A stretch of DNA of 64,000 nt from Gordius sp. MW1. Taxonomy: Eukaryota > Nematomorpha > Gordioida > Gordea > Gordiidae. Location of the stretch: NCBI GenBank assembly GCA_964036665.1, contig OZ038530.1, forward strand, positions 14,355,001-14,419,000. The letters run 5' to 3'. Position 1 is the stretch's first letter, and each line of letters begins with the position of its first letter. Positions 11,929-24,851 of the stretch are shown here, piece after piece. The position numbers and the translations under genes are program-made. The notes under the pieces are model-generated. The model did not search any database. It worked only from the letters and a program-made list of their open reading frames with translations, and was not told where the DNA came from.

Positions 11929-12203
11929 CAGGCGCGTAGTCAGGATTTTATCAAGGGGGAGGAAAAATTAAAAAAAAATTTCGACATTTTTATTTATAAT
12001 GTAACAAAAATAAACTTCGCCTACAATATATGCGAAACGGCAAGGGCTATATAATCAGCTTTGAAAAAATCTCTCCTCATTAATCAGAGCATTTACTTTC
12101 GATTTTATACCTTAAAAAAGGACATGGACCTTCAAAAACAATTTCAAATTTTAGTTAAGGGGGTAGAAAAGTCCCGCTTTCTGCCCCCTTGGCTACGCGC
12201 CTA
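11929..12203. mobile_element. CAGGCGCGTAG hAT-like MITE
   Basis: A 275-bp element with termini CAGGCGCGTAG / CTACGCGCCTA and a perfect 8-bp target duplication, aactggag, at 11921-11928 and 12204-12211. The CAGG.GCG terminus plus 8-bp duplication is typical of hAT elements. It is a relative of the CATGGGCGTAGCC family but longer. Confidence 0.8.
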
Positions 12204-12493
12204 AACTGGAGCGAGTGGCTACCTTGATAAAATGTATTTACAATTTGTCAAACATTAAAAGGCTTTTTATTAGTCGCAAAAAATACTCGCCAAAATTTAC
12301 ATTCTATCCCGAACACTAACTTAAGGTCTTAATCTGGCCTTAATATTATTTAATTTACGCCTAACTCTTAAAACGTAGGCAAATTTCAGGATATAGTTAA
12401 TAATATAAAAATTGTTGACATCGGGTGGATAATTTCTTGATGTGTACTCATTTGCCCTTTTTAGATTTCCAACTTAATTTAAAATCTTTCAAA

Positions 12494-15354
12494 ATGGTAA
12501 TATAAATTTCATTTCTTGAACAATTTTTTAGGATATATTTGAAACAGAGAAAAAAATTAAATATTACAGAGATGCCATTGAATCTAAAGACTATTCCTCT
12601 AAGGGGAAAAATTTTTTGGCTAAATCCGATGAGTTTTGTCGTAAACTTAGAGTAAAATACTTGAAATCCTAAACCTTAATATAATAGGAGAACGTAAATG
12701 AATTATTATCTACAGATATTGATAAAAAATTGTGTTTGAATTTGGAATCATGTTTAAATATTTTAAAAACTAATTTAAAGGAAAAGGAGTTAGTTAGTTC
12801 CCAGTTGGCAAAAACGGAGAAAATAGAGTAAATAACAACTTTATTTTGATAATTTATACCACTAGATATGAAGAGAAGATTTTGAATCCTACTCCTATTG
12901 AGCGTAATCATTAAATTACTTTATGAAAAATGTTGATTAGAGAACACTAGTACTTATACGAACTTATACTCAAACATATTAAAAACACCTCCTGATCTAA
13001 TAAAATACAGGGAAAAATTTAGAATAGTAATAATTAAAATAGTTTTATTTTTGACTTTTAGTTTGTTCTAATGATAGATGTTTGTTAATATTTGTAATCT
13101 TAGGAATAATTTTTTAAGTTATCAAACTAATAAATGTATGAATTAGTATTTTATATATTTTAATTCTCATTTTTTTTAAACAACAAAATTTAACTATTAT
13201 ATTTTTATAATCTAGCCATTTTAAAATTTTTTGGATCAAATGTTAGTTTAACCTAAATTTATGACATACTTTGATCTAATATCAATTTTAGGCTATTCTA
13301 TCAAAATTAAAAGTCAAATATGCTCTTTGAATTTGTTATTGAACTAAATAATATATTAAGTATTTTTACTGTCAAAACTAATTAGTTTTATGAAAAAATA
13401 TTATCATTATTAAATAAATTTATGATTGTGAGGTTATTCAAAGCCAATATCCTTGTGTGAGTCTGTCATTGTTCATTAAATATTTTTGATAGCCTTACAT
13501 CACCAAATGTTTAGAATGTTGCTTTGCTCAAGTTCAAATTAATTACACATAATATAATATGATTTCTTTTCACTGTTTTATATAAATAATTTAGGTTTCA
13601 TTACTTCTATAATATTAAATATAATGTCAATATTAATTTAAAATATTTAAGGACAGTGTGCTCAAAAGATAGATTGAAATACATCATTTTTCACAATCAC
13701 ATGCCTCTAATTTATTTCAATAAATTTATTATCAATGATTAAATATTCTAAAAATTTTTAATGTAGTTCTTATAAAAGTAATAAATTTTTTTAGGGGATT
13801 CCATCTTCATTTCATAATCAATTACCTCCTTTTCCTGCTATGTCTGATAGAGTAAGAGCATCAATGCTTAACACGGATTCACTAAACCAAACTCTTTTAG
13901 ATAGCAAGTATATCTTTTTTTTATTTTGAGCAATTTATTAAAATTATATTCTGGCAATATTTTGCTGCTGTTGTTTGACCAGATAAGGTTTTGCACCAAC
14001 AATAAGTTTTTAAATGTAAATAATAGTATTCAATTTTCCAACTACATTTTGTTATATACTTTCAGTTAATTTCTGAACTAAGGAATATTATTAAAATTTA
14101 TATATATGTAAATGGCAAAGTAATAGTTTATTTAATATATAAATTAAAGATTAATAAATTGTAGTTTTTTTTTCAAACTAGACCCGCATTTATGAAATAT
14201 AGTCACAACACTTTGGAAAATACAAGTATGTTAATATGTCTATAATAATGAGTGTCATTTAGTTTGTGCAAATGCATCAAAAAACGATGAAAAGTTTCCC
14301 AACTACACCGCACACACTGCCAAACAAAAATTGCATTTTAGCCCTCCTTCATCCTCCACAATAATAGAAAATTACAAAGGAAAAACTACAATGAATGGTA
14401 TACAATCAATGCAAGAGGAAAAGTGGAAAAATCATATAATTAAGGAACCTTTAATTTCTGTTGATGCGACAAAAAATGGTGTAGATCTTTTAACAAGTAT
14501 TTTGGATGATGACATTTGTTCTTCATTCCAAGATTCAAGAGCACACTTATTTTTAAATAAAAATTCTATACTTGTGCCAGAGGTTAAAAATTTAAAATAC
14601 ACTATATTTAATTAGCATCTTATAAGACACAGGTCTAAAAAAATTGACTCTGTGATTCCATCCCGCAATTTGACCAATAATTCTGATAGAGTTTGCGCTA
14701 AACATAATCTGTTTTTCCCCCCGCAACTTCAAGTTTTTTAGATAAACACGTTGAAGGTACAAAAAATGCCCATATTAACCTTTTTTGAGGCTATGTTGCC
14801 ACGCCATTTATAATTTATACTGAAAAATATTTTATTTATTTATTCCTGTAGATTAAAGTGTCTTCTATAGGTCCAGTATTTTAGTTTTTTGTTTCACTTC
14901 TATATCTAGATTCATTCGCGTTTACGTGAACCCCTTCCCCTTATCAAAATTCGTCCCACTATAAAAAACGGAGTACAACAGGGTACATTATGCGTATGCG
15001 AGTTTACTAACACAGCTCTCTCTCCCTTTCTCCTTTCCTTCTACTCCCGCCCCCATATCTATCCAAGCACACATGATTCTCTATCATAATATTTGGTTTA
15101 ATTGCGGGATGGAATCACAGAGTTAATATTTGTAGATCTTTTCAATTATAGCAATAAAAAGATTATATGTTTATATCTCTTTAACTCTTGGGTCGACTCT
15201 CTAGAAAGTTGCTCAACCCTTGCCTAAAAGAAAATCTAGGAGCAGAAAAGTTTCATCCAAATTTGCAGGCGCGAAGACAGATAGATCAATTTTCAAATCG
15301 CCATTAATTCCTAGGTTTGAAAAGCAAGTTTTTACTAAAAATTTGGACTTGTGA
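12494..15354 (+). CDS. Unrecognised 321-aa protein with helical N-terminus and basic C-terminus
   Basis: Eight exons join in phase: the ATG is the last codon of a leader exon (12494-12496), then 12532-12651, 12688-12827, 12951-13026, 13795-13907, 14182-14225, 14263-14582 and 15205-15354 (TGA). Introns range from 35-37 nt to 768 nt. The first 110 residues are rich in K, E and L and probably helical (ETEKKIKYYRDAIES, NILKTNLKEKELV). The middle is S/T/P-rich and probably disordered (SPPSSST, LLTSILDDD). The last exon is strongly basic, with PKRKSRSRKVSSK and IFKSPLIPRF. The layout recalls chromatin or spindle adaptor proteins, but I cannot name a family. The donor after 14582 (GTTAAA) is weak; if unused, the protein would end at 14615. 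A MITE fills the last intron. Confidence 0.55.
14647..15123. mobile_element. TIR element with GATTCCATCCCGCAATT ends
   Basis: Its termini are inverted repeats of about 24 bp (14647-14670 and 15100-15123, core GATTCCATCCCGCAATT). It lies wholly inside an intron of the 12.5-15.4 kb gene. The right part (14890-15085) is a half copy of the foldback element at 9335-9749, so the unit is composite. No coding capacity. Confidence 0.7.
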
Positions 15355-15816
15355 AGATGACCGGAAAAATAGTTCTGGTTTTCGTGCTAATTATTATGTT
15401 TAGTTGTACGAAACAATTTTTTTAAATGGGCTTTTTTCATCTAAAAGGGCGAGGTGTTTTTAAGGTTAATAAATAACAAGATTATTCAAAAGAATACAAC
15501 ATCAATATAAACATTCTGTTATTTGTTAAAATTTCTCAAACGCTAAATTTTTATTTAACGTCATGGGAAAAATGGAAAATAATTTGAGCAGCAGCATAAC
15601 AAGGATCATGGTCAATTTTTATTGTGGAAGAAAATAACAAAAATCCAAATTGTTGAACACCTTTCCTATAAAAAAACTACTACTTATTACAAAAATATAG
15701 TTATGATTTACCAATGATTTATTAAAATAAAAAATTTTCTTACAATTCTTATTACAAAATTATAAAAAGTTTATATTACACAGCTTTTTACTTATAAACA
15801 AAGGAATCGAATTAAT

Positions 15817-16032
15817 ATGAGTTCAAGAGACCTCCTGAATGAAACGTGCAAAGAAAGTGGGAATGAAACCACAACGAACCTCGCGGCCGATAACATTTTT
15901 GGTGAAGTCATTATTACCCCGGGCTTCAATAAATCTTTTCAAAAATTAAGAAAATCGATGGGAAAAACCAAGGACCCTCAATCGAACATTACTCCGGGAA
16001 AGAGACGTTCAGCCAGAAATTTAAATCCATAA
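15817..16032 (+). CDS. Small intronless ORF, 71 aa, hydrophilic
   Basis: ATG to TAA with coding-like, more GC-rich composition than its surroundings. The protein is hydrophilic with no membrane segment: an acidic/polar N-terminus, then ITPGFNKSFQKLRKS and a basic end with ITPGKRRSARNLNP. The two ITPG motifs may be proline-directed phosphorylation-type sites. I do not recognise it. It lies 460 bp downstream of the unknown gene on the same strand and could be a separate small nuclear protein or a retained terminal exon; no good acceptor-linked exon was found to join it to that gene. Confidence 0.4.
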   Translation: MSSRDLLNETCKESGNETTTNLAADNIFGEVIITPGFNKSFQKLRKSMGKTKDPQSNITPGKRRSARNLNP

Positions 16033-17441
16033 ATAATTATTGATAAAACTTAATTTTACAATTGTTGTTTTAACGTATTTAATTGAAGGAATAACCGTCC
16101 CTAAATACATGACGATCACCAATTATTATGAACAATCATTTCTCACTTATTATTGTGCACCATTAATATTGGTATTTAATGATAAAATGTAAGATTTACT
16201 TATAGACAATCCATCTCTATATAACCATAAATTGAGAGAAAAAGCTTACTGCCTTAATTATTGTGAAAATTTATGACAACTCGCTTAGACAAATAAATTG
16301 ATTGGAAATCATAGAATCCAATACAACTTTGATTCATGGCTCTATGCATTAATTCATGCATTTTGATAATGACTTGGAAATAAATAAATTGTTTTCCTTC
16401 TCATTGTTTTTTTAAGATCTTTTAATTAAGTAAAATTAGGTGTTGACTAAATGCTGCGCCTTATTTTTTTGATAATTAAGGCAAACTTTTAAAATTTGCG
16501 TTGCTCGCTTATTATTCAAGCGAAAACATTGTTTATAACAAAATATTTCAAACGGCAGCCAACACATGTTATTAACCAATATTAAGATAAATTAGTTTCT
16601 AATTCAATACCAAGCTCATATAAAAAATTCAAATATGCTCTAGGGTAGAAGAGTGGTGGTAACTAAGTTATAATAAGCTAACTCTTAAAGAATGGCTAAA
16701 ATTGACAAAAACTATCGTTTTAATTTTGCCTTACCCTCAATTCGAATCCTGACTTTCTCTTTATTCTTGAGTAAAAAATCACTTTAAGGTTAGACAACAT
16801 GATATGGTGTTTTAGTGTAAGCAATATCCCAATCGGCTGTAACATTATTCACGGCCAAAAGGAATTATTCAACAATGTTGGTGCATTGTACAAATTGTAA
16901 TTTTATACCGAGTTAAAGAACTTCCATTTGGCTTTAGTTATAGGCTAAAGCAATAAAAGCTTTACACGTTTATCTAAATTTCCAATGATACAGCCATACT
17001 ACAAAAAAGTACATGATTCTCAATAAAACCCCCTAACGTTCTCAATTAATAACGGCAGCTTAGAAGTTCAAATTAAAATAATATTTGAAGAGGGCTTTCA
17101 TTGACAAAACAATATAAATCAATTATAAAATAGCAACTGTGCCCATCCCTGATTTGAGAAAACAAACATTTCAAAAAATTTACCTATATTTATAATATAT
17201 TACTCAGATAATAAATAAAAAGATTCACATTTTATAAAAAAATTAGTAATTTTTGCATTATTTAAAATCCAACTCAAATGGTATTAAAATATGTAATTTA
17301 TTTGCTTATAACTCGATTTTCTTATATCTCTTTCAAAATAATCTATATAACTATATTAAAAAATAACAAACGCTAAAAGTAAAAACGTTATATGATATCT
17401 TTTATTAACAGATCATGCGTCAACAAATTAAAAAAAAATAT
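16033..17441. other. AT-rich stretch with no gene seen
   Basis: I find no exon with family similarity or convincing composition on either strand. It separates the 15.8 kb ORF from the 3' end of TSR1 and should contain the TSR1 3' untranslated region near its right end. Confidence 0.5.
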
Positions 17442-20400
17442 TTATGAGAGGTAAGGTTCTTGCTTCCACTTGGGGAACATGCGTTTGTACAAATTCATTA
17501 AAACTGCGTCAAAAGATTTAATCGGAGCGTTAAAAGTGCATTTCATGTGTCCGTGTGTACCTATTATTAAAAATCAATAAATATATATAAATTAAAGTGT
17601 ATAATTAAGAAATTTAATTATTTGTATATATAAAAGTATACGATTTTGACCCTGGTATATTTTTAATGGATTTATAAATTTTAATTATCACAAATATTCC
17701 CGATAAAAAATCAGAATATTTAGAAGCTGTTGGGAATTATATTTATTTTAATATAAGTTTCGACAAAACCAGAAACTATTCTATTGTAGTTAAAATGGTG
17801 TAGATGGTATTTTACCGACTGATTCTTTGATGTGCCCATGCTTCCCACATTTAGTGTGCAATTCTATCGGCTTAAACCATAATATGTCTTCTAAAAAATG
17901 TTGAAAACATATTTTAAAATTCGTACATTCAAACAGTCTTTTTACATAAATATTAAGTTAAAACAATCACAAAATTCGTAAAAAAGCAAAATTTGCCGTA
18001 TTAAAATCATAAAATTACCCAAAAAATAGTATGTTTTGGGTATAAAAATGAAAACTAGTAGGTCTATACTAATAGCGTACCCGTGTTGTAAAACATAAAT
18101 CGCACAACGGCCATATTGCCGTTTATTTTGAAAGGTTGCCCACTCAAAACGGCTCGCTTCACTATAATTCTCTTGGGGTCAATGCTGAGTAAGGAAGCTG
18201 TGGCTATGAGATTATTAGATGTTCTTTCAGATGCATCTAACCAAGAAAATAAAAAATAGGAGTGTACATTCAATGAAGTTGTATTTTACAAAAAATTACG
18301 TTAATTTTTATTTTTTTGAGCTTTTTATTAGAATTAATTACCCTGAGAAGGTTTGAAAACTAGCAGTGGGACGTTGCTCATCGTTATGTTAGTGTACATG
18401 CTACACACATAAGTTTCGGTCGAATCTTTTTTCACCACTTTTTCGTACTGAAAAAAAACAACCCAAAACAAAATATTATATATATGTATAAATACAAGCA
18501 ATTTATAAAACCAAACATCGCGAAAATTAGAAAAAGTGATATACATAAAAAAGCGTCGGCATCATTTGACAATAAATAAATTATCTAAGCCTCATCTAGC
18601 AACTCAGTTAAGTATACTTCTTTGCAAATCTAACGAGTTACGTTCACAGACATGGGCGTAGCCGGGAGGGTGGGCAGGGAGATGCGACTGCCCCCTCTAA
18701 ATCCTAAAATTTGTTAAAATTATAAAAATTTCAAAAAATGATCATTTTGCCCCTCCCTAAATCATTATTGCCCCCCTCTAATTCCAATGCCGGCTACGCC
18801 CATGTTCACAGATATATTAAGATCCCAAAATCAGAGATGTGAGGTTAAATATTCAAGTAGAATCAGTCCATTTCAGAACGTTTAGTAAACTTTTTTTAAA
18901 CATTTTTCTACTTTTAAGCGCAAAATGAATGTGGGTGACAGGGTGCCTTCCTACTTTATGCTTCTTATCGTTGGTATGTTGAGAGAAAATGGGACAATTG
19001 TAAAATCGCCTAAAACCGGATTGAAACAGCAGGCGCTCCTTGGAATGGGCCACGTAGTTTCGATCTCCTTTGGGGCTATTAAAGGAACGACGGAAAGTGT
19101 AGTTGACGAGAGAAACGTTTTGTTCGTAAGGGAGTAAGCCTATTACTACGACCGGCCTTTCGCGCGCCACACATATCTTCTCTACAATTTAGCATAAATG
19201 GAGCGGCTCATAAGCTTTAGCCAAAATTTTTAATGTGATATCCTTAAATTAAATGGGTTGTGGGATTAGCATGTAATTGGCGATAAATATTAAGGTCCGT
19301 AAGTGCCGGCCCGTCTATACCTTACAGACTCTCCTAATTTATGTACAAAACAAAAATCGATTTTTTGTATACTAGAAAAGTTAAACAATGATATAATGTA
19401 TCAATACTTTAATCAATGAATCACTCATTCAATGGGACTCTCTGACTACACTGGTCGTTAAAATGGCAAGCAGGGCTCAGTTTTAATATTAACATTTTAC
19501 GGGTCTACTCTACACGTGTTCTTTGGTAGTAATAAATGCAAGAAATTTTATGGTAATAGTATTAAAATTAAATAAAGTAAGAGAAAACAATTATCATGAC
19601 TAATTTGTTTTGACTTTTAAAAATTCAAAATGTGTGCCAGCAACAACTAGGGATTCTTGTTCTACGCTACAGCTTTAAATCCTTTGCCGACTCTTGGCCT
19701 ATTTTAGATGATAATGATATAGATCTTTGTATTTATAAATATGTCTTGTTTCATATTACGCCTATACATGTAACTTTGTTTTCGCTAAAAATAAAATTTT
19801 TAGCCATAAAAAAATTTATAAACATGTTAGAAATGATATAAATATTTTAAACCAAAAAATGATCATAACTTTGCTATAGCTTATAATACGAGCTGCATTT
19901 TAGCTGTAACGTAGGCCAGCCTATTTGTCCAACAATCATAATAAAACCCATCCAAAATACCGTATAAATCTCGGGGTACTCCTGGGATCACTATGCTGTA
20001 ATAAGAGTACTTATTGCCACCCATCGTAACGTGGCTTTTAGCGGTGCCTTCGTCCACAAGCTTATCAACTTCCATATCCCCATTAACGCCGTCACTCGAG
20101 TTGCTGCTATTTGCCTCGAACCCTTTGTAAATTTTGTCCAAATGAGCCATCGCGTGCTTTTTGGTGTGAGCAAAATTTTCAAAATCCAAAATATCTCGGT
20201 ACTCGGGTGGCACGTCTAATGCCGCATTTTCCCAGGCGCTCTGCTTAAAACTTTTCAAGCCGCGATATTTGGAAAACCTGTCTTTAGCCAATCGGTCGGT
20301 AGGTGTATCTACACCGTCGGGAATTTTTTCTTTGGCTTGCTCCTTATATTCCTTCCAGCCGGAGAGGGAATCTTCTACGCTCATCACCTAAAAACATCGT

Positions 20401-23400
20401 ATATTTTTCCCATTGACAAATTAACTAAATATATGATTGCTGTAATGCTCTTTAAAAATATGTGGTCTAAAATCTCTTCTAAGTTGAAAAATAGATTATT
20501 TGCGGAGAAAATGCAATGATATTTAATATATTGCTCGTAGCTCTGAGGTTTTATACAAGATTTAGTCACAATTTTTTTCATTAAGTGCAGCATTTTGTCC
20601 AGTAAATAAATTAGGGTCGACAAAACCGAGACTTTTATAATCAAAATAGCAAACAGAGTCCTTATTTTGTACACAAGTTTAATTATAACCTTAAAATCTA
20701 TGAACATTTTACTACATTTCATTTGAGCCCCAAAGCAATTTTGGGTAAAATAATTTTATCCATAACCTTAATTCAGACACCAACAGAGTAATGGACCACA
20801 AATTTAGCTTAGGGATTAACCCTTGGTCAAGCCTTAATTCAGACAAAAGTCAAAAAGCTTAAATTTAACACTTACCATAACGATGAGAAATTAAGCTTAA
20901 CCCTCGAGAGTATTCGTGGGGTATTTTGGTACCCCACGCAAATTATAAATTTAAATATATAAAACGCAATTTAAATCTAATGAATCTGGCCTTTTCAGTA
21001 GCTTAATATTTTATCAAGAACTAGGTTAGGTGAAAATTTCATAGGTTTTGGCTTAATACTTTTTAAAATATAGAGCTTTTTTGGCTCGTGGGGTTCTGTT
21101 ATACCCCACGAATACTCTCACGTAAGTTTTTTCCTATATGAAAAAATGTATGTATTTTTTTATATGAAGATATCTTTTACAATTTGTGTTATTAATACAT
21201 TTTGAACATTCTTTTAATAAAAAATCACGTTTATTTTGATTTATTTTAAGGTATATGATGTCAAGAGGTAAAAAGGGGAAGCTCTAAAATAACCAAAATA
21301 AAAATGGGGGTCCAGAAAATTGTTAATAAGTTTTGTAATGTTGATTAGATTTTTATCAAAATTTATACCATCAATCTTAAGACCTTTATAAACATATGTT
21401 TAAAATTTCAAAGGTTTTAAAGGAATACTTTAAAAGTTATAAGAAGTTTAAAAATGGGGTAGAGTTATACCCCACGAATACTCTCGCGTTCGGGATTTTG
21501 AGGAATACTCTCGAGGGTTCAGTGCAGATATAATTTTTTTAACAATTCTATTCTAAGTGATAAGCCTAATGATTGGAATAAAAATTACCTCGACATTTTC
21601 ATTGATTTTAACGTGAGCGATAGAAGCAGTTTCCGAGGGAGCAACATCATTTGACTCATCAACCATTTCTTCCTCATCTAATAGAAACAAAACAAAAATA
21701 AGCTCAGTTAAAAAAATTATATTGCCATCGAAATGTCGTGCACAGGGTAATAGAATATCCATAGTTCAATGATTGCAAAAACGAGACGGCTTTAGAAAAG
21801 TTCAATACACCTTAAAATGTAAAAAGACCATGGGCGTAGCCAGCATTCGGATTAGAGGGGGGCAATAATGATTTGGGGAGGGGCAAAATGATCATTCTTT
21901 TTTGGATTCGCCCCTCCCCCTTGGCTACGCCCATGAAAAAGACCATGGGCTTTGAATGAGAATTAAATAAAAATCACATTATAAAACATATATGTGATGT
22001 TTACCAGGTTCGTGCGTGCTAGATTCGACTGGTGACGCCAATAAAAGGTCAAAATCTGTCGGGTTTAATCTGTAGTAATCTAGTGGCTTAAAAAATAAAG
22101 ACGTTTGAGATAAAATAAAATGCACTTACTATATATATTATTTAATTTAAAAGATTATGTCCCTGTAAAAATATTTATGAGAGATTTATGCACAGGAGCA
22201 TTAGAGGGCATTAAAAATAATCATAATAGGAGGTAATTGAATCTTGTACTAATGGACACATTTTAAAACCCTTGTTATCAATTTGAATATGTTAGACAAA
22301 ATGAAAATGCTCCAGTGAATAAATCTCTTAAAAATAGTATATTTTTAGTATGAAAAATAGTATATTTTTAGTATGAAAAATATCTATACGCGCACACACA
22401 ACTACAACATCTAAGAGATAATTTTAAGTACCAATTTGTGGTTCAACCTCTGCCTTTTGTATTTACCTCATTTAATTCCCTCCCCATTTTTTTATATCAT
22501 TTATCATGTTAAGGTCGAATTTCAACAACCAATGAATCCCACTTAAAAAACTAAGGGCGGAGCGTGGCCAGAATATCAATAATTTGCAAAGACATAGAAG
22601 TCGTCCCCCCCCATCCCTCAATTACATGTATCAATAAAAGCTATTAAATAACAATGAAAGTTCCGCATTGGACCAGGGTCGGGAAAACAGAAAGATTTTG
22701 CAGCGTTTTTGATAATATACTCAAGCACTCAGCTAATAAAAAATATATAATTTACTGCCACTACCTACAATGCTTAATTAACCTCAAAGTAGAATATTAT
22801 GATCTAATGAGATTTATCCCCATATTCCTTTATATAATTGTAATGTAAATATCATATATACAAGATTCGGAAATTTCACATTAATTCAAGGGTGAGTAAA
22901 TGAGTTAGTTATGGGTGCTTTTTTACCAGAGACCTCTGTTCAATGATAGTTTTAATATTATCCATCATTGTATTTTGACCTGCATCGCTCTCCATCGTTT
23001 CATGCATACCATTCAATACGTTACAGCTCCCACTTTGACTGTCAATTTGGGTTTTGTATGGATCAGGGTAAATGCTAAACACTTTTTCAACCTTAAAATC
23101 TCCCATTTCTGGGATGTGAACATGCTGATTCACCAAGAAAGGTGTAGATTGTTGTTTGATAAAACCTGATATTTTTAAGGTGACAGATGGGGATTCCATA
23201 TTACCATCCATCACATCCTAAAAAAATAACAAATATTGCCATTTAAAATAATAAGAAGATATCTTAAAAATACTAATTGCAATCAAATCATCCCAAGTAT
23301 TAACATCAAACTAAGATTAAATAATATATATAGTCTTCATTAACCCTTTGAATTCATAAACTAATGTCATTAAGTCATGCAACAAAAATTATAAAAATTC

Positions 23401-24851
23401 TAAAACAAATAGATTGATAAAGAGGTTTTAATGAACATAGCTGGTATAAGGTAATTTATTCAAATAAAACAATTTACCAACCTTTATTTATAAAAAAACA
23501 ATACAACAAATATGTGAATTTATATAATGTCATAAAATAATGTTTTGCTTTGCTTAAAATCATAATTGTCTTACTTAAAATAGTAAAAAAAACTTTGCTA
23601 TTTTAGCCGAAACTTTTAAAGTATTAAATTTTATATTCATTAATAATTGATAAAACATTGGTTTATTCAACAAAATTCTAATTTTTTACTATATAGTCTG
23701 CCAACATCATAGATCTATGATTTAACCATACAGGAATCTTTCTTTTATGAGATACCATTTGTCTATATAAGTTGATTCCATTAAACTTTTTATCAATGGG
23801 TATGATTTTAGGATTTGGAACACTAAAAAACAAATATAATATGAAATTATTGGCATTAAATTTAACACAAAAATATTTGTAATTGTATATACATAAATAG
23901 CAATTTACTATTTTATTAACAATTCATGGTATAATCTGATAAATCCTTTTTTATAATCTTCAACAATATTAGTTTTCTTTACAGTTGACATACTATAAGC
24001 ATGCCCCTAAATTGTTATAATTGTTTGCATATTATGAGAAATTCTACTTCAAATAGAAACAATGTATTAGAAATGCCTTGCCCAATTAAACATTCCAATA
24101 AGGGAGTATCAACATTTGAAATAACAGATTTTATATCAAGATTAATTGGTGGCAAGACAAATACCACAAGATCTGCAATCTAAAAAATAAACACATCTAA
24201 TATATTCACATTTATACTTTATATTACTTTAGCTATGTCTAGGATTTCAAAGGTGTTATCATAATCAGTTGAATGAAGAAAATGAAGAGAAAATCTTGCT
24301 TTAAGCTTAGGTAGACTAAATATAGAAATGTATGGTTAAAATATTAATACTTAATATGAAAATTATTTTGGGCACTTTTTCCATGTTTTTTTATTTCCTC
24401 AGTATCATTAATTAATATGTTTTTAATTGTCTCTAAGTCAGTTATGTCTCTTTGCACATACAATGGAATAATTGCCTATTAAACATTAAAGAAAGCAAAT
24501 TAAATAATACAAATACCACGTGTAGAGGTGTTGAATTATTTTTACCAATAAACTGTGATTTCTCAATTTTAATTTTTTTATTTCTGTTTAAACGAATTTG
24601 ATTTTTCTAATGAGATCAAACATGTTATCAGTAAAAAAATACCTGGTTTATTTTATCAATTTTCTTAAGTGGAATTTGTTTTTTCACGATAGTAGACCCT
24701 AATAATTTTATTGAAATAAGTTGAAAATATATATACCTTCAGTTTCTTTCTTAATTTTCTTATGCTTAATTTTTTTGTGTTTATCCTTGTGTTGTTTGTT
24801 GACTTGTTTAAAGGCGCTTGGCCTATCGGAATTGCCTTTACTTTTACCCAT
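17442..24851 (-). CDS. TSR1: Pre-rRNA-processing protein TSR1, complete (17 exons, 825 aa)
   Basis: TSR1 is a GTPase-like factor without GTPase activity that binds cytoplasmic pre-40S particles and is needed for late 18S rRNA maturation. Exons on the minus strand, all joining in phase: 24851-24737, 24698-24643, 24606-24517, 24475-24351, 24315-24228, 24179-24048, 24006-23909, 23822-23690, 23217-22927, 22086-22005, 21677-21589, 20387-19890, 19179-18955, 18447-18342, 18236-18081, 17890-17816, 17560-17442. Family landmarks appear in order: basic N-terminus with [21 protein letters not shown] and [100 protein letters not shown] and [12 protein letters not shown]. Length is near the human protein (804 aa). 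Seven of the first introns are 35-86 nt; later introns of 0.5-1.5 kb hold transposons. Start chosen as the first ATG of the basic N-terminal exon. Confidence 0.95.
18651..18804. mobile_element. CATGGGCGTAGCC-family MITE in a TSR1 intron
   Basis: Termini CATGGGCGTAGCC / GGCTACGCCCATG and a perfect 8-bp target duplication ttcacaga at 18643-18650 and 18805-18812. It sits in the intron between the GFRRF exon and the next exon of TSR1 and does not touch splice sites. Confidence 0.9.
19635..19735 (+). pseudogene. C-terminal scrap of a non-LTR-type retroelement ORF
   Basis: The peptide [17 protein letters not shown] followed by ..LDD closely matches IGILIAKYNFKSLADSW at 49630-49720, the tail of the retroelement fragment in this window. 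Only about 30 codons remain, in antisense orientation inside the TSR1 intron 19180-19889. Confidence 0.55.
20901..21517. mobile_element. piggyBac-like MITE in a TSR1 intron
   Basis: The ends are inverted: CCCTCGAGAGTATTC at 20901 and GAATACTCTCGAGGG at 21517. The left flank is TTAA (20897-20900) and the right flank TTCA, one mismatch from TTAA. CCCT termini at TTAA are the signature of piggyBac insertions. The motif TACCCCACGAATACTCTC occurs further in, near 21100 and 21470, with its inverse near 20910-20935, so the ends are built of repeated subterminal units. No ORF. It lies in the intron 20388-21588. Confidence 0.75.
21829..21935. mobile_element. CATGGGCGTAGCC-family MITE in a TSR1 intron
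   Basis: A short (107 bp) copy with intact termini and a perfect 8-bp target duplication aaaaagac at 21821-21828 and 21936-21943. It is the cleanest example of the family here. Confidence 0.9.
22325..22385. repeat. Short tandem repeat
   Basis: The unit GAAAAATAGTATATTTTTAG occurs twice in direct tandem inside a TSR1 intron. Low complexity, no gene. Confidence 0.6.

Noticed and set aside
12669-12911. 80-codon minus-strand ORF
   Set aside because: It is antisense to coding exon 12688-12827 of the plus-strand gene; AT-rich coding sequence gives such shadows.
20384-20722. 112-codon minus-strand ORF in TSR1
   Set aside because: It lies in the intron upstream of exon 20387-19890, begins beyond a good acceptor (TTTTTAG) and has no TSR1 similarity; chance open frame.
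22654-22848. 64-codon plus-strand ORF
   Set aside because: Within a TSR1 intron, no family similarity, ordinary composition.
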